From Flavobacterium sp. (GTDB taxonomy: Bacteria > Bacteroidota > Bacteroidia > Flavobacteriales > Flavobacteriaceae), in NCBI RefSeq assembly GCF_013823965.1, contig NZ_PNNA01000028.1, positions 1 through 64,000 on the forward strand: a DNA stretch of 64,000 bases. Direction: 5' to 3'. Shown one piece after another: positions 50,642 through 60,888 of the stretch (positions within the stretch are counted from its first letter, which is position 1; each line of letters begins with the position of its first letter). Under the pieces are notes generated by a model. It worked only from the letters and a program-made list of their open reading frames with translations, was not told where the DNA came from and made no database searches. The position numbers and the translations under genes were made by a program.

Positions 50642-51063
50642 AAAAAGTAGTCCTATTATTGTTGGTCTTGGTCTTGTTTTCCTGTTCTTCCAATGTTAAA
50701 AATACAGGAACTAAACCATTGTTTGAAGTTTTGACCCAACAACCGGATGGTGGAGCCAATATCCGCTTTTTTGAAATTTTGTCTGAGTCCAATGAAATTG
50801 CCATGTTGCAGAATGATGAAAAACTCAAGAATAAAATTCATCCCAACGATGTTCAAACTTCTAATTTTGTTGTTTTGAACATGGGAGAAAAAACAACTGC
50901 GGGTTATAAAATCAACGTTGAAAGTGTTATCGAAACGGATAAAAATATAATTATTACAGTAAAAGAAACAGTTCCAGAACCCAATGCAGTGGTTTCGCAA
51001 GTAATAACCTATCCGTATTGCATCGTTAAAATAAATTCTAAAAAAGAAATCATTATCAAATAA
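50638..51063 (+). CDS. PrcB-like C-terminal domain lipoprotein
   Basis: 'NFVVLNMGEKTTAGYKINVESVIETDKNIIITVKETVPEPNAVVSQVITYPYCIVKI'; lipobox LFSCSS; ATGA overlap with bshA. Confidence 0.75.
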   Translation: MKKVVLLLLVLVLFSCSSNVKNTGTKPLFEVLTQQPDGGANIRFFEILSESNEIAMLQNDEKLKNKIHPNDVQTSNFVVLNMGEKTTAGYKINVESVIETDKNIIITVKETVPEPNAVVSQVITYPYCIVKINSKKEIIIK

Positions 51064-51098
51064 AAAAAATCCCGCTCTAATTATTAGGCGGGATTTTT
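51064..51098. terminator. Bidirectional terminator between prcB-like (+) and OMP (-)
   Basis: AAAAATCCCGC / GCGGGATTTTT stem. Confidence 0.85.
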
Positions 51099-51117
51099 AA
51101 ATATTTGAGGGCTTTGA

Positions 51118-51597
51118 TTAAAATTTAAATCGGACTCCTAAAGCGATGTCTGAGCTATAATTATTGCCATAATAATTTACGGCTCCAATTTCAGGCCTGA
51201 AATCTAATGAAAGTAAAATTGGCACTTCCTCGAAACCATATTCTATTCCAATATCTCCGGCTCCAAAAACAAATGTTCCGTTATTGTCCAAATTATTGTC
51301 ATTCCAGCTTCCGATACCGCCACCAACACCTGCGTACCAGTTGAATCCTCCGTCAATATTCCATACCCATTGATATACGCCCGCTAACTTGAATGCATCT
51401 ACACTGTTGTTGTTTCTAAAACCTAAATCTAATTCTAAACGATTGTTTTGTGATAAACCTATTTGATAAGAGATTTCTCCTCCAAAACCATCATTGTCGC
51501 CTAAACGTAATCCTAGAGCATTTTTTGCAATATCTTGCGCCTGAGTGGTAAATGTTAATCCCATTAACATGATTACCGATAAAATAATTTTTTTCAT
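51118..51597 (-). CDS. Small outer-membrane beta-barrel-like protein
   Basis: Signal peptide MKKIILSVIMLMGLTFTTQAQD; alternating beta pattern ending in aromatic 'ALGVRFKF'. Confidence 0.7.
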   Translation of the reverse strand: MKKIILSVIMLMGLTFTTQAQDIAKNALGLRLGDNDGFGGEISYQIGLSQNNRLELDLGFRNNNSVDAFKLAGVYQWVWNIDGGFNWYAGVGGGIGSWNDNNLDNNGTFVFGAGDIGIEYGFEEVPILLSLDFRPEIGAVNYYGNNYSSDIALGVRFKF

Positions 51598-51937
51598 AAT
51601 TGTTTTTTAGTTTCTACAAAGGTCAAACAAATATTAGACCAAAATATTATACAATTGTGAAAAAAAGTTACATAATTACCGTGTTTTTACTTTAAAATAT
51701 TGATTTTCAAGAATAAATTAATTTAAAATATTGGGCCTTAAAAAAACTATTGTCACTATTTGATTGTTCAAAATAATCTCCATTTCTAAAAAAGTTCTTC
51801 CATAGCGTGTATGGCTTTTTTGCTTTTTAACTTTAAATGCAATAAAACGACAAAGCTTTTAAAAGTTTATCCTGAAATCATTGCATAAACTTTTAAACTT
51901 TAGTCTAAAATATTATATTTGTTGAAAACTAATTATA

Positions 51938-52996
51938 ATGGCAGGAAATAGCTACGGGACACTATTTAGAATAACAACTTTTGGAGAATCACATGGAGAA
52001 GCATTAGGCGGCATAATTGACGGCTGTCCTTCGGGAATAAAATTAGATTTAGATGCCATCCAGTTCGAAATGTCACGAAGAAAACCCGGACAGTCCAAAA
52101 TTGTGACCCAGCGAAAAGAACCAGATGATGTGCAATTTTTATCCGGAATTTTTGAAGGAAAAACCACTGGAACTCCCATCGGTTTCATAATCCCGAATAC
52201 CAATCAAAAATCAGATGATTATTCGCATATAAAAGACAATTACAGACCCAGTCATGCCGATTATGTGTATGAAAAAAAATACGGAGTTCGTGATTATCGC
52301 GGTGGCGGACGAAGTTCTGCACGAGAAACGGCCAGTAGAGTGGTGGCTGGTGCAATTGCTAAACAAATGTTGCCAGAACTAAAAATCAACGCTTATGTTT
52401 CTTCCGTAGGGCCACTTTTTCTGGAAAAACCATATCAAGATTTGGATTTTTCAACCATAGAAAACAATCCAGTTCGATGTCCAGATCAAAAGATGGCTGC
52501 CGAAATGGAAGAATACATCAAACAAATTAAAAAAGACGGTGACACCGTTGGAGGAACTGTAACCTGCGTAATCCAAAACGTGCCGATTGGTTTGGGAGAA
52601 CCGGTTTTTGACAAGCTGCATGCCGAATTGGGAAAAGCAATGCTGTCGATAAATGCCGTAAAAGGATTTGAATTTGGAAGCGGATTTTGTGGCTCACAAA
52701 TGAAAGGTAGCGAACACAACGACTTATATAATGAAGACGGCACCACCAGAACCAACCTTTCAGGAGGAATTCAAGGAGGAATCAGCAACGGAATGGATAT
52801 TTATTTCCGTGTTGCTTTCAAACCGGTTGCCACCATCATGCAAAAACAAGAATCATTGGACAATAAAGGAAATATTACTGAAATGACCGGAAAAGGGCGT
52901 CACGATCCTTGCGTCGTTCCGCGTGCCGTTCCCATTGTTGAAGCGATGGCAGCCATAGTTCTTGCCGATTTTTATTTGATAAACAAAACATATTAA
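51938..52996 (+). CDS. aroC: Chorismate synthase
   Basis: '[32 protein letters not shown]', '[30 protein letters not shown]', '[18 protein letters not shown]'. Confidence 0.97.
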   Translation: MAGNSYGTLFRITTFGESHGEALGGIIDGCPSGIKLDLDAIQFEMSRRKPGQSKIVTQRKEPDDVQFLSGIFEGKTTGTPIGFIIPNTNQKSDDYSHIKDNYRPSHADYVYEKKYGVRDYRGGGRSSARETASRVVAGAIAKQMLPELKINAYVSSVGPLFLEKPYQDLDFSTIENNPVRCPDQKMAAEMEEYIKQIKKDGDTVGGTVTCVIQNVPIGLGEPVFDKLHAELGKAMLSINAVKGFEFGSGFCGSQMKGSEHNDLYNEDGTTRTNLSGGIQGGISNGMDIYFRVAFKPVATIMQKQESLDNKGNITEMTGKGRHDPCVVPRAVPIVEAMAAIVLADFYLINKTY

Positions 52997-53074
52997 AAAT
53001 AGTTTGCAGTATCCGGTGGTCGGTTTTTTTAATAAAAACAGAACGCTGGACACTGAATGCTGAACACTAAAAAA

Positions 53075-54337
53075 ATGATACAACCCGAATCCAAAAAAAC
53101 ATCATTATTAGGGAATCTTACTTTTCAAATTATTATCGCCATGTTGCTTGGGGCAATTTTGGGTATAATTATTCATAATAATTATGATACTTCTATTACC
53201 AAAGAATTTAGTGATAAAATAAAAATATTGGCCACTATTTTTATTCGTTTGGTACAAATGATTATTTCTCCATTGGTTTTTACCACTTTAGTGGTGGGAA
53301 TTGCTAAGCTGGGTGATATCAAAACTGTGGGAAGAGTAGGAGGAAAAGCATTGGGATGGTTTTTTAGCGCTTCTTTTATTTCACTGTTAATTGGAATGTT
53401 TTGGGTAAACATTTTAAAACCGGGAGAAGGATTAAATTTATCCAATGTCGATTTGACTTCCGCCGCTGAAGTAACCGAAAAAACACAAAGTTTCTCGGCC
53501 TTAAACTTTATTGAACATATTTTTCCCAAAAGTATTTTTGAAGCCATGGCGAATAATGAAATCTTGCAGATTGTCATTTTTTCCATCTTTTTCGGCTTGG
53601 CGGCAGCTTCGATAGGAAGTTTTGCCAAACCAGTTATCAATGCATTGGACAAAACATCGCATATCATTTTGAAAATGGTAAATTATGTAATGAAGTTTGC
53701 TCCACTTGGAGTTTTCGGTGCCATTGCGGGAGTTTTTGCCATAAAAGACTTGAACGAATTGGTTGTTACTTATATAAAATATTTCAGTTCTTTTTTGGTA
53801 GGAATAACTTCATTATGGATCTTTTTATTGATGATAGGTTTTCTTTTTCTTGGAAGAAGGATGAAAACCTTGTTAAAACACATTATGAGTCCTTTGATTA
53901 TTGCATTCGGGACAACAAGTAGTGAAGCGGTTTTTCCTAAGCTAACCGAAGAGTTGGAACGTTTTGGGGTAAAGGATAAAATTGTTTCTTTCATGTTGCC
54001 GTTGGGATATTCGTTCAATTTAGATGGAAGCATGATGTACATGACTTTCGCCAGTTTATTCATCGCGCAAGCTTATGGAATAGAGTTGGATTTAGGGACA
54101 CAGATGGTAATGCTTTTAGTTTTAATGCTAACCAGTAAAGGAATAGCGGGCGTTCCTAGAGCGAGTTTAGTGGTTGTTGCTGCCACTTGCGGAATGTTTG
54201 ACATTCCCATAGAAGGAATTGCCTTGATTCTTCCTATCGATCACTTCTGTGACATGTTTAGATCTGCCACCAATGTTTTGGGCAATGCATTGGCCACTTC
54301 TGTAGTGGGCAAATGGGAAGGTGGAATCGAAGAGTAA
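53075..54337 (+). CDS. Dicarboxylate/amino acid:cation symporter (DAACS/GltP family)
   Basis: 'IFIRLVQMIISPLVFTTLVVGIAKLGD', 'AFGTTSSEAVFPKL', 'PLGYSFNLDGSMMYMTFASLFIAQAYG'. Confidence 0.95.
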   Translation: MIQPESKKTSLLGNLTFQIIIAMLLGAILGIIIHNNYDTSITKEFSDKIKILATIFIRLVQMIISPLVFTTLVVGIAKLGDIKTVGRVGGKALGWFFSASFISLLIGMFWVNILKPGEGLNLSNVDLTSAAEVTEKTQSFSALNFIEHIFPKSIFEAMANNEILQIVIFSIFFGLAAASIGSFAKPVINALDKTSHIILKMVNYVMKFAPLGVFGAIAGVFAIKDLNELVVTYIKYFSSFLVGITSLWIFLLMIGFLFLGRRMKTLLKHIMSPLIIAFGTTSSEAVFPKLTEELERFGVKDKIVSFMLPLGYSFNLDGSMMYMTFASLFIAQAYGIELDLGTQMVMLLVLMLTSKGIAGVPRASLVVVAATCGMFDIPIEGIALILPIDHFCDMFRSATNVLGNALATSVVGKWEGGIEE

Positions 54338-54480
54338 ATTGCCGTTATTCAAAAATATTTTTTTCTCCAAATAAAATAAATAGCTAAATATTTAATTTTA
54401 CGCAGAAATTACTTTTATAAATCCTTTTTATATAGTTTTATACATATAAATAGTATACATTTATACGATATTAATTATAG

Positions 54481-56706
54481 ATGTTTCAAATGCGAATTTT
54501 TATTTTGTTGTTGTTTTTGTTGAATTCTTTCAGCAATAATTTATTTGCACAAACAAAAACTCCCACCAAGCCAGAAATCAAAAAATTAGCCAAGGAAGCT
54601 GTTGTTTACTTGAATAATGCCAATTTTGAAAAATCAATATCGTTGTCCAGACAGGTGCTGCATTATGCCACCAGCATCAAGGATGATTATCTTATAGCCG
54701 TTTCCTACAACACCCTTGCCGCAAATCTCGACGAATTGTCTGAATTTGACAAAGCTATTTTGTATTATAACAAAGGCTTGTTTTATGCCAATAAAACCAA
54801 TAATGACACCATAAAAAATTGGATAAACAACAATTTGGGCAATGTCTATTGTTTTGAAAAAAAGCAATATGAAAAAGGAATCAGGCATTATAAAAAATCT
54901 CTCGAATACAGTCAAAAGGCAGCAGACACCAGCCAGATTGTTTTTACAAAATTAAACATCGCCTGGGTCTATTTTGACATAGGTCATTTTGACGAAGGAT
55001 TTCCCTATTTAAAGTTTATCAATACCTATCATCCAAAATTTGGCGACAAATCGACAATTGTTGTCTTGAACATGCTCAATGGGATGTATTTTGGTTCTAA
55101 AGGTGAAAATCAAAAAGCGGAATCCTATTTTTCAAATGCCATAAAATTAGGAAATTTGGAAGGCACAAAATCAGATTTGTCCTATTCGCATCAAGAGTAT
55201 TCCAAGTTTTTATTGAAGAACGGCCGGTATAAAGAAGCATATGAAAACTTGGCGCTTTACAATACAATAAAAGAAGAACTTTATAACCAAGAAAAACTGA
55301 AAAAGGCCGATATAGCTGGAGTTCATCTGGAATTGGACGAATACAAAAGGGAGGTTGATAAAATTGAAGTCGAGAAAAATTTGCAAGCCCAAAGTTTAAA
55401 AAAATCCAAAATCATAGTGATTCTTTTTATTATTGCCTTGTTAGTCGTATTGATGCTGCTTTATTCAGTATACAAAAACTACAGCTTCAAGAAAAAAGCA
55501 AATCAAGAACTTACCATTGCCAACGAAGAATTAATTATTGCCAAAGAAAGAGCAGAAGAAGCTTCCTTGTTAAAAACACAATTTGTGTCGACGATGAGTC
55601 ACGAATTGAGGACGCCATTATATGGTGTCATTGGCATCACGAATATGCTGTTGGACGAACATAAAGAACTGGCCAATAGTCCCCATTTAAGTTCCCTGAA
55701 ATTTTCAGCCCGGTATTTGTTGTCGTTGGTCAATGATATTCTGCACATCAATAAAATTGAAGAAAACAGGATTGTCCTTGAAAGTGCGGCATTCAATGTT
55801 TCTGACGAAATTATCATGATTAAAAATTCGCTCTCGTTCATAGCCCAAAACAATAATGACACCATAATTGTAGCGGTAGATCCTGACATACCTGAATATT
55901 TAATTGGAGACAAATTAAGACTTTCCCAAATTTTAATGAATTTAGTGAGCAATGCTTTGAAATTTACAAAAAACGGAGAAATTAAAATTACTGCCAATCT
56001 GGTAAAAGTAGAAAATAAATCACATTATATTGAATTTCAAGTCAAGGATAACGGCATAGGAATCGCCGCCGATGATCAAGATAAAATTTTTGAAAAATTT
56101 GTCCAAGTTGGAAGAAATGAAAATGACTATCAAGGAACAGGACTTGGATTAGCCATCGTAAAACGATTGGTAACATTGTTCAATAGCAATATTTCACTTG
56201 AAAGCGAAGTAGGAGCAGGAACCACATTCAAATTTACGATAGCTTTTGATTACGATCCAGATAAAACAAACGAAATCATTAACAGTATCAAGGTCGATTT
56301 GACCTCAAGCCAAATATTTAAAATATTGGTGGTCGAAGACAACAAAATCAACCAAACCGTCACAAGAAGAATCATAGAAAAAAATAATTGTAGTTGCGCC
56401 ATAGTCAACGATGGATTTCAAGCAATTGAAATATTGGAAAAGGAAACTTTTGATATTGTTTTGATGGATATAAACATGCCCATGATGAATGGTTTTGAAA
56501 CCACCAGAAAAATTCGTCTTAATGGAATAAAAACGCCAATTATCGCTTTGACGGCATTTGCCAAAGATGAAATAACCGAAGAAGCTATTTCGGCCGGCAT
56601 GAATGACATAATCATAAAACCTTTTGAACCATTGAAATTATTCAAGGTAATTAACGATCAAATAAATAAAGCAAGAAAGGCAGAAGCAGCATTGCCTATT
56701 GCATAA
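54481..56706 (+). CDS. Hybrid sensor histidine kinase with periplasmic TPR region and C-terminal receiver
   Basis: TPR-like N-terminus, TM, 'FVSTMSHELRTPLYGVIG' H-box, 'GTGLGLAIVKRLV' G-box, receiver 'KILVVEDNKINQ...VLMDINMPMMNGFE'. Confidence 0.95.
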   Translation: MFQMRIFILLLFLLNSFSNNLFAQTKTPTKPEIKKLAKEAVVYLNNANFEKSISLSRQVLHYATSIKDDYLIAVSYNTLAANLDELSEFDKAILYYNKGLFYANKTNNDTIKNWINNNLGNVYCFEKKQYEKGIRHYKKSLEYSQKAADTSQIVFTKLNIAWVYFDIGHFDEGFPYLKFINTYHPKFGDKSTIVVLNMLNGMYFGSKGENQKAESYFSNAIKLGNLEGTKSDLSYSHQEYSKFLLKNGRYKEAYENLALYNTIKEELYNQEKLKKADIAGVHLELDEYKREVDKIEVEKNLQAQSLKKSKIIVILFIIALLVVLMLLYSVYKNYSFKKKANQELTIANEELIIAKERAEEASLLKTQFVSTMSHELRTPLYGVIGITNMLLDEHKELANSPHLSSLKFSARYLLSLVNDILHINKIEENRIVLESAAFNVSDEIIMIKNSLSFIAQNNNDTIIVAVDPDIPEYLIGDKLRLSQILMNLVSNALKFTKNGEIKITANLVKVENKSHYIEFQVKDNGIGIAADDQDKIFEKFVQVGRNENDYQGTGLGLAIVKRLVTLFNSNISLESEVGAGTTFKFTIAFDYDPDKTNEIINSIKVDLTSSQIFKILVVEDNKINQTVTRRIIEKNNCSCAIVNDGFQAIEILEKETFDIVLMDINMPMMNGFETTRKIRLNGIKTPIIALTAFAKDEITEEAISAGMNDIIIKPFEPLKLFKVINDQINKARKAEAALPIA

Positions 56707-56721
56707 GTGGCATAAAAAACA

Positions 56722-56757
56722 AAACCATTTGAAACAATTTCTTATTCCAAATGGTTT
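56722..56757 (+). terminator. Terminator after hybrid histidine kinase
   Basis: AAACCATTTG / CAAATGGTTT stem plus T-run. Confidence 0.75.
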
Positions 56758-56790
56758 TTTTAAAGGCAATAGGAACGATAAAAACTATTT

Positions 56791-57258
56791 TTATTTGATA
56801 GGTATATTTTTTAGCGTTCTTTTTTTGGCACTTTCTTTTTTTCCAATGACAACGTGAAGTATGCCGTCTTTATAGTTCGCTTCAATTTTGTCCTCATTGG
56901 CAGTTTCAGGTAAAGTAAAAGTTCTACTAAAAGATTGGTAATTGAATTCTTTTCTGATATAGTTGTCTTTTTTCCTTACTTCTTCTTTTTCTTCTTCTTT
57001 TTCTGAAGAAATCATGAGCACATCATTGTCGATTTCAACTTTGAAATCTTCTCTTTTCATTCCTGGTGCTGCTAATTCCACTTCAATGTTGGTATCTGTT
57101 TCTTTTAAATTTACGGATGGTAGATTGCTGCCTATCGATGCAAAATTTTTATCAGTCCAGTCAAATAAATCTCTTGTAATAAAATCATCAAAAAAGTTGT
57201 TAACTGATTTGTTTGCCAATGACGGAAATAATCCGCCTCTTTTAACTAAAGTTTCCAT
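56791..57258 (-). CDS. Hsp20/alpha-crystallin family small heat-shock protein
   Basis: 'VNLKETDTNIEVELAAPGMKREDFKVEIDNDVLMISSEKEEE...FSRTFTLPETANEDKIEANYKDGILHVVIGKKE'. Confidence 0.96.
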   Translation of the reverse strand: METLVKRGGLFPSLANKSVNNFFDDFITRDLFDWTDKNFASIGSNLPSVNLKETDTNIEVELAAPGMKREDFKVEIDNDVLMISSEKEEEKEEVRKKDNYIRKEFNYQSFSRTFTLPETANEDKIEANYKDGILHVVIGKKESAKKRTLKNIPIK

Positions 57259-57380
57259 AATTTTGAATATTTAATTGTTATAATTTACTTTCATAAAATT
57301 AGTAAAAACTGGTCGAAATTAAAATCAATATAACAAATAATTAACTCGTAAAACACTGATAACAAGAATTTTATTAATAA

Positions 57381-57419
57381 AAAAAGCGTCTTTTAGCAAC
57401 AAACTAAAAGACGCTTTTT
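57381..57419 (-). terminator. Strong terminator downstream of DEAD-box helicase
   Basis: AAAAAGCGTCTTTTAG / CTAAAAGACGCTTTTT stem, 7-nt loop. Confidence 0.85.
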
Positions 57420-57449
57420 TTTATTAGGACAATCCTGAAATCTATTCAA

Positions 57450-58703
57450 TTAATACCATCGTTTTTTATTCTGTTTTGAAGCGTTTGATTTTCTTGATTT
57501 GTGTGCTCCACCACTTCTGTTTGAATTTTTTGTTGCCGAAGCGGGAGCTGTTTCCGGACTTCCGGAATGCCAAGGATAAGGATGGTCGCTTACGATTTTC
57601 ACGTCTACTTTAATTAGTTTCTGGATGTCTTTCCAGTATTGGTGTTCATCTTTACCGCAAAAAGAAATGGCAACACCTTCATTTCCGGCGCGACCCGTTC
57701 TGCCTATTCGGTGAACATAGGTTTCGGGAATATTGGGCAAATCAAAATTGATTACAAACGGCAATTGGTCAATATCGATGCCACGAGCCGCAATATCGGT
57801 TGCCACGAGGACTCCAACTTCTTTGTTCTTGAAAGCATCCAAAACGCGTTGTCTGGCATTTTGTGATTTGTCGCCGTGAATGGCCTCGGCGGCAATGTCT
57901 TTTTTGCGCAAAGCTTTCACCACATTGTCTGCGCCGTGCTTGGTTCTCGAAAAAACCAATACATCCGATAAATTTTCGTTTTTGATTAAATGATGCAACA
58001 GGTTTCTTTTTTCGCCTTTTTCGACAAAATAAACGCGTTGTTCCACACTTTCGGCGGTTGACGATACTGGCGAAACTTCCACTTTTGCAGGATCTTTCAA
58101 GAACATTTCTGCCAATTCTCGAATGGCAATCGGCATTGTTGCAGAGAACAAAAGCGTTTGCCTGTTTTTTGGCGTAAGCTTTACAATTTTTTTGACATCG
58201 TTTATGAATCCCATATCCAGCATTTGATCCGCCTCGTCAAGAACCAAGGTGTGTAAATGGTCTAAATCTATGAAACCTTGTTTGTGCAAGTCAAGCAATC
58301 TTCCGGGCGTGGCCACAAGAACGTCAACTCCTTTTCGCAAAGCATCGACTTGGGGAACTTGAGAAACTCCACCGAAAATAGTTAGTTGTACCAAGTTGGT
58401 ATATTTGCCGTAGGTATCAAAACTTTGGCCAATTTGTACTGCCAATTCTCGAGTGGGAGTCACGATTAGCGCACGGATTTCCTTGGCTTTTTTTGATGAA
58501 CCCACAATTCGGTGCAATTGATGGATAATTGGAATAGCAAATGCTGCTGTTTTTCCTGTGCCTGTCTGGGCACAACCTATCAAATCTCTTCCTGCCAAAA
58601 CCAGAGGAATAGATTGTTCTTGAATGGGAGTGGGTTGGGTGTAGCCTTCTTCAAATACGGCTTTTTGTATACTTTTTGAGAGTGATAAATCTTCGAATAA
58701 CAT
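57450..58703 (-). CDS. DEAD/DEAH box RNA helicase
   Basis: Q-motif, 'AQTGTGKTAAF', 'VLDEADQML', 'FSATMP', 'HRIGRTGRAG'. Confidence 0.96.
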   Translation of the reverse strand: MLFEDLSLSKSIQKAVFEEGYTQPTPIQEQSIPLVLAGRDLIGCAQTGTGKTAAFAIPIIHQLHRIVGSSKKAKEIRALIVTPTRELAVQIGQSFDTYGKYTNLVQLTIFGGVSQVPQVDALRKGVDVLVATPGRLLDLHKQGFIDLDHLHTLVLDEADQMLDMGFINDVKKIVKLTPKNRQTLLFSATMPIAIRELAEMFLKDPAKVEVSPVSSTAESVEQRVYFVEKGEKRNLLHHLIKNENLSDVLVFSRTKHGADNVVKALRKKDIAAEAIHGDKSQNARQRVLDAFKNKEVGVLVATDIAARGIDIDQLPFVINFDLPNIPETYVHRIGRTGRAGNEGVAISFCGKDEHQYWKDIQKLIKVDVKIVSDHPYPWHSGSPETAPASATKNSNRSGGAHKSRKSNASKQNKKRWY

Positions 58704-58820
58704 ATAATTGGTATTAAATATCCTGTGTAAAGTACACGGATAGTTTTGCAAAGATAGGTTTATTTTTTTTTGATGAATATTAGTTTGGCGTCCTTGGCAA
58801 TCAAAAACAAGATTAATCCG

Positions 58821-59864
58821 CTATAATTCGCCAATTTGGTTGTTTGATTTTATGAAATCAGTCACCAAATAACCTATAAGTTTTCCAATTAAATGATTGT
58901 TTTTTCCTTCGGCAAGGTCAGGGGCTCCTTCACAAATATGAAGGTAGGCGGCGTTTTTGTTTTTTCCGAAAAAAGTAACAAATTGCCTCAATTCTTCAAT
59001 AGAAAAACCACTTAACGTCATGGCACTACTGGCAATATTAGGAATCGCGTCAAGATCGATTTCAATTCCAAAACAATCATTTTGGATAAATTCGGATGCC
59101 ATAACGAGTTCTTGGTTGAATTCTTTTTCTTTTCTTATGTTAATGCTGTCATAGGTGGCATAACGCACGCGGTCATCTGTTTTTTTTATGATGTCCAAAA
59201 CGCTTTTCGAAGTGTAATTTTCGTGTAAGCCAAAAATAAAATATTTTTTTAAAAAACCTTCTTCAAAAGCATAAGAAAAACCGTTTCCGCTATGTCTTCC
59301 TTCGAGAATCCTGAAATCAGAATGCGCATCAAAATTAATGGCATTGATGGCTTTTCCTTTGGCAAGTGCAGTTCCTTTGATGTTTCCATAGGAATTGTTG
59401 TGGCCGCCGCCAATGACAATGGGAGTTTTACCAGATTTAATGATGTTAAAAATAATATGTGAAACTTCCTTGTCAATTCTTTCAACCAGTTGGCTCAGTT
59501 TTGTACGATCATTGACATCATTAAAATTAAGATGTTTCACCTCTTTCATCTCCTCACATACATTTAAATGCCCCAAAACAAGAATCTGGCTGCCTTTACA
59601 AAAACGATTGTGCTGGATGTTGGCAATACTTCCTATGGCACTTTCCCATGCCGATGCGGCTCCAGGTCTACCAAAATTAGCTCGTACGCCTATGTCTTCC
59701 GGTATGCCAAACAATACATATTTTGCTTCCGAAGTTTTTAAAAATGTTGCAGGATCTATTCCCTTTGGAATAGTCATCATTTTCTCGCCAAATTTTATTT
59801 CGCCACTTCTGTGGTTGGTTACTTTTGCAAGGTCATTTATTGTAAAAGGAATGAGTTTTTCCAT
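58821..59864 (-). CDS. hutG: Formimidoylglutamase (ureohydrolase family)
   Basis: 'VIGGGHNNSYGN', 'INFDAHSDFR', 'FGIEIDLDAIPN' arginase-fold metal motifs. Confidence 0.88.
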   Translation of the reverse strand: MEKLIPFTINDLAKVTNHRSGEIKFGEKMMTIPKGIDPATFLKTSEAKYVLFGIPEDIGVRANFGRPGAASAWESAIGSIANIQHNRFCKGSQILVLGHLNVCEEMKEVKHLNFNDVNDRTKLSQLVERIDKEVSHIIFNIIKSGKTPIVIGGGHNNSYGNIKGTALAKGKAINAINFDAHSDFRILEGRHSGNGFSYAFEEGFLKKYFIFGLHENYTSKSVLDIIKKTDDRVRYATYDSINIRKEKEFNQELVMASEFIQNDCFGIEIDLDAIPNIASSAMTLSGFSIEELRQFVTFFGKNKNAAYLHICEGAPDLAEGKNNHLIGKLIGYLVTDFIKSNNQIGEL

Positions 59865-59957
59865 AAAATTTTATAATGTTCAAATATAATATATTTGGTT
59901 GAAATACGTTATTAGGTCATATTATATTATTAAATTTGTAAAAAAATATTTTAAAAA

Positions 59958-60839
59958 ATGGAAGAGCAACAAAACAATTCAAGTTCAAGTCTAAAGGTAA
60001 TCATTGCCATTTTAGCAATCCTGTTAGCAGGAAGTTTGGTTTATATTTATAAAATTACAACCGATGCAAAACAAGTGCAAACTGAATTGACTAAAACCGT
60101 ATCTGAAAAGGATTTGGTAATGAAGGATTTGCAGGATTTAAAGGCCACATATGACGCAGCAATTGCAGAAAACACTTCAATGTCTGAGGAGTTGATCAAG
60201 GAAAGAGACAAAGTTGTAAGTTTAATGAACGATATTAGTAAATCAAAAGGAGATGTGTCAAAATACAAATCCCAATATCTTAAATTAGAAAGCAACATGA
60301 AGGTCTTGATGGCTGAAAATGAAAGCTTGAAAAAACAAAATACAGTTTTGACCACACAAAGAGACAGTACAATTGTTGTTTTGGGCGAATCAAAAAAATA
60401 CAATGAAGTATTGATAGGTCAAAACGAAGAATTGTCAAAAACAGTTGAAAAAGGATCGAAATTGACTGTTTTGAACATGAAAACTGCGGCCTACAAAATA
60501 AGAAGTTCCGGAAAACAAGTAGAAACAGATAGAGCCGGTAGAGTAGATGTACTTAGAATTAGCTTTACCATTGCTGAAAATCAAATCGCAAAATCGGGAG
60601 ATAAAGATTATTATGTTCAAGTAATTGACAGTAAAAACAATGTTTTGGGGAACAAACAAACGGTAAGTTTTGGCGAAAAATCATTAACGTATAGTTTTAT
60701 CACAACCGTTAAATACGAAAATAAAACAGTTCAAGTTTCACAAGATTTGCCAGGGAAAGATTTTGCAAAAGGAACTTATTTTGTAAATGTTTTCGACAAA
60801 GACGAGTTGGTTTCTAAAACCAGTTTTACTTTAAGATAA
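59958..60839 (+). CDS. Membrane-anchored coiled-coil hypothetical protein
   Basis: N-terminal TM helix followed by a long heptad-rich region. Confidence 0.7.
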   Translation: MEEQQNNSSSSLKVIIAILAILLAGSLVYIYKITTDAKQVQTELTKTVSEKDLVMKDLQDLKATYDAAIAENTSMSEELIKERDKVVSLMNDISKSKGDVSKYKSQYLKLESNMKVLMAENESLKKQNTVLTTQRDSTIVVLGESKKYNEVLIGQNEELSKTVEKGSKLTVLNMKTAAYKIRSSGKQVETDRAGRVDVLRISFTIAENQIAKSGDKDYYVQVIDSKNNVLGNKQTVSFGEKSLTYSFITTVKYENKTVQVSQDLPGKDFAKGTYFVNVFDKDELVSKTSFTLR

Positions 60840-60861
60840 AAGTTTTAAGATTGATAAAAGG

Positions 60862-60886
60862 AAAGAGGAACAATTTGTTCCTCTTT
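60862..60886. terminator. Bidirectional terminator between coiled-coil gene (+) and hutI (-)
   Basis: AAAGAGGAAC / GTTCCTCTTT stem, T-run. Confidence 0.8.
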
Positions 60887-60888
60887 TT

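Noticed and set aside
53040-53070. Short tandem-like 'GCTGGACACTGAATGCTGAACACT' upstream of the symporter
   Set aside because: Only two imperfect 12-mers; not enough to call a functional repeat.
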